Source: Pandoraea oxalativorans
GTDB taxonomy: Bacteria; Pseudomonadota; Gammaproteobacteria; Burkholderiales; Burkholderiaceae
Length of the DNA: 64,000 bases
Assembly: GCF_000972785.3 (NCBI RefSeq)
Contig: NZ_CP011253.3
Location: forward strand, 3,906,001-3,970,000
Reading direction: 5' to 3'
Positions 62,816 through 64,000 of this stretch are shown one piece after another. A model generated the notes under the pieces. That model saw only the letters and a list, made by a program, of their open reading frames with translations. It ran no database searches and was not told the DNA's origin. The position numbers and the translations under genes were made by a program. Every line of letters starts with the position of its first letter. Positions within the stretch are counted from its first letter, which is position 1.

Positions 62816-64000
62816 ATGCAAAAGAAACGCCAGCCCAAGGACGTCACGTTCTCCGCAAGTCCTGTTTTGCAATCGCGCATGTCGTTATGGCGCTCCAAAT
62901 TCGTCGTCATCGTCATCACCCTCGCTTTCATCGGGTTGGTCATCCGGGCGTTCTGGATTGCCGGACCGGGCAACGGTTTCTACATCGCGCAGGGTGAAAA
63001 GCGTTACGAGCATGCCATCGTCATGCCGGGGGTACGGGGCAAGATCGAAGATCGCGACGGTCGCGTGCTTGCGACCAGTCTGCCGATGCGCACCATTTGG
63101 GCCGTCCCTGCCGAAGTGCCGGACGACCTTTCCGACAGTGACGTCCAGAAGGCCAGCAAGCTGCTCGACATCCCTGCGAAGGAACTGCGCACCAAGCTCA
63201 TCGGTGAGAAGAAGTTCGTCTATGTGAAGCGTCAGGTGTCGCCGGAGATTGGCAAGCAGGTCGAAGCGCTGGGCATTCCCGGCGTCTACGAGAGTAGCGA
63301 ATACAAGCGCTTCTACCCCGAAGGTGAAGTGGCTGCGCACGTGGTTGGCTTTACCAATGTCGAGGACAAGGGACAGGAGGGTATGGAGTTGGGCGAGGAG
63401 TCGCTGCTCGAAGGCGCGGCGGGCGTGCGGCGCGTGATCAAGGATCGCATCGGGCGCACGATTCAGGATCTCGACGACTCCAGTCCGCCGCGAGACGGCC
63501 AGGACATTCGTCTGACGCTCGACACTCGCGTGCAGTACATCGCTTACGAGGCGTTGAAGAATGCGCTGGACCGCACGGGTGCGAAGGCTGCGATGGCGGT
63601 CGTCATCGACGCGAAGACCGGACAGGTGCTGGCCTTGACCAACTTGCCGACGTACAACCCGAACGATCGGGGGCATCTGACGGGTGAGCAGTTGCGCAAC
63701 CGCGTGTTCACCGACGTCTTCGAGCCGGGGTCGATTCTCAAGCCGTTCACGATGGCGCTGGCGCTGGATCTGCATCGCCTGACGCCAACGACCCCCATCG
63801 ACACCGGCCCGGGCCGTTATGTCTTCGAGGGAGCGACGATCACAGACGACAGTGCGAACGGCACGTTGACGGCGGCGGGCGTGATTCAGAAGTCGAGCAA
63901 CATTGGCATGACGAAGGTGTCGACGATGTTGCGTGCGGAAGAGATGTGGGACATGTTCACCGAGATCGGTCTGGGACAGCAGCCCAAGCTGGGCTTTCCG
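62816..64000 (+). CDS. FtsI/PBP3-type penicillin-binding protein, C-terminus cut by window edge
   Basis: The first 395 residues of a class B peptidoglycan transpeptidase are present. One membrane segment (FVVIVITLAFIGLVIRAFWI) is followed by the dimerisation domain (GVRGKIEDRDGRVLATSLPM). The transpeptidase starts near residue 230, with the active-site Ser motif EPGSILKPFTMAL and the SxN motif in QKSSNIGMTK. The KTG motif lies beyond the edge. It cross-links septal or side-wall peptidoglycan. No mur or fts gene is beside it, so it is not in the usual division cluster and may be a second copy. Confidence 0.93.
   Translation, partial: MQKKRQPKDVTFSASPVLQSRMSLWRSKFVVIVITLAFIGLVIRAFWIAGPGNGFYIAQGEKRYEHAIVMPGVRGKIEDRDGRVLATSLPMRTIWAVPAEVPDDLSDSDVQKASKLLDIPAKELRTKLIGEKKFVYVKRQVSPEIGKQVEALGIPGVYESSEYKRFYPEGEVAAHVVGFTNVEDKGQEGMELGEESLLEGAAGVRRVIKDRIGRTIQDLDDSSPPRDGQDIRLTLDTRVQYIAYEALKNALDRTGAKAAMAVVIDAKTGQVLALTNLPTYNPNDRGHLTGEQLRNRVFTDVFEPGSILKPFTMALALDLHRLTPTTPIDTGPGRYVFEGATITDDSANGTLTAAGVIQKSSNIGMTKVSTMLRAEEMWDMFTEIGLGQQPKLGFP

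Overview
The window looks like a chromosomal segment of a high-GC beta-proteobacterium of the Burkholderiaceae. Pandoraea or a close relative of Burkholderia, Cupriavidus or Ralstonia fits best. This is inferred from gene content: a box benzoyl-CoA epoxidation cluster, a 3-hydroxyanthranilate meta-cleavage set, Gram-negative porins, glyA followed by nrdR, and many LysR regulators. I recognised no rRNA, tRNA or CRISPR array.

Left part (1-6.9 kb). A LacI-type regulator runs off the left edge, with two abutting perfect palindromes upstream of it, followed by a SRPBCC protein. From 1.9 to 6.85 kb lies an accessory island. It holds two unrecognised, apparently related proteins read on the minus strand, each preceded by a copy of the same 139-bp block. 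One module has been split by an IS110-family element, and an intact IS256-family element with an 8-bp target duplication has inserted inside that.

Catabolic block A (7.0-18.7 kb). An aldehyde dehydrogenase, a RidA-type deaminase, 3-hydroxyanthranilate 3,4-dioxygenase and ACMS decarboxylase form the lower 3-hydroxyanthranilate route. They are followed by a complete branched-chain/aromatic-type ABC importer with an embedded kynurenine-formamidase-like hydrolase, then a small HTH protein, and a LysR and a TetR regulator.

Middle (19.4-37 kb). Three small exported proteins (proline-rich lipoprotein, glycine-zipper lipoprotein, EF-hand protein) precede a DUF3100 membrane protein and a dehydrogenase/VOC catabolic group under a divergent LysR. 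Next come a porin and two tandem paralogous autotransporters of about 1,110 and 1,170 residues.

Right part (37-64 kb). nrdR and glyA follow, glyA with a strong ZTP (pfl) riboswitch in its leader. Then come a quinone oxidoreductase with divergent LysR, an unrecognised protein with kinase-like motifs, and a DJ-1/PfpI protein. The whole aerobic benzoate box system follows: boxA, boxB and boxC on one strand, the boxR regulator, and a DUF4863 protein, boxD, benzoate-CoA ligase and a hydrolase on the other. TGCA-type BoxR sites are visible beside boxC. The window ends with selD, a Tat-exported transglutaminase plus thioredoxin pair, LysR, a two-gene ChrA transporter, a poly-serine protein, a LysE exporter, a DUF3047 protein and the start of an FtsI-type penicillin-binding protein.

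Together the window is dominated by aromatic-acid catabolism (benzoyl-CoA and aminomuconate routes), matching transport and surface proteins.
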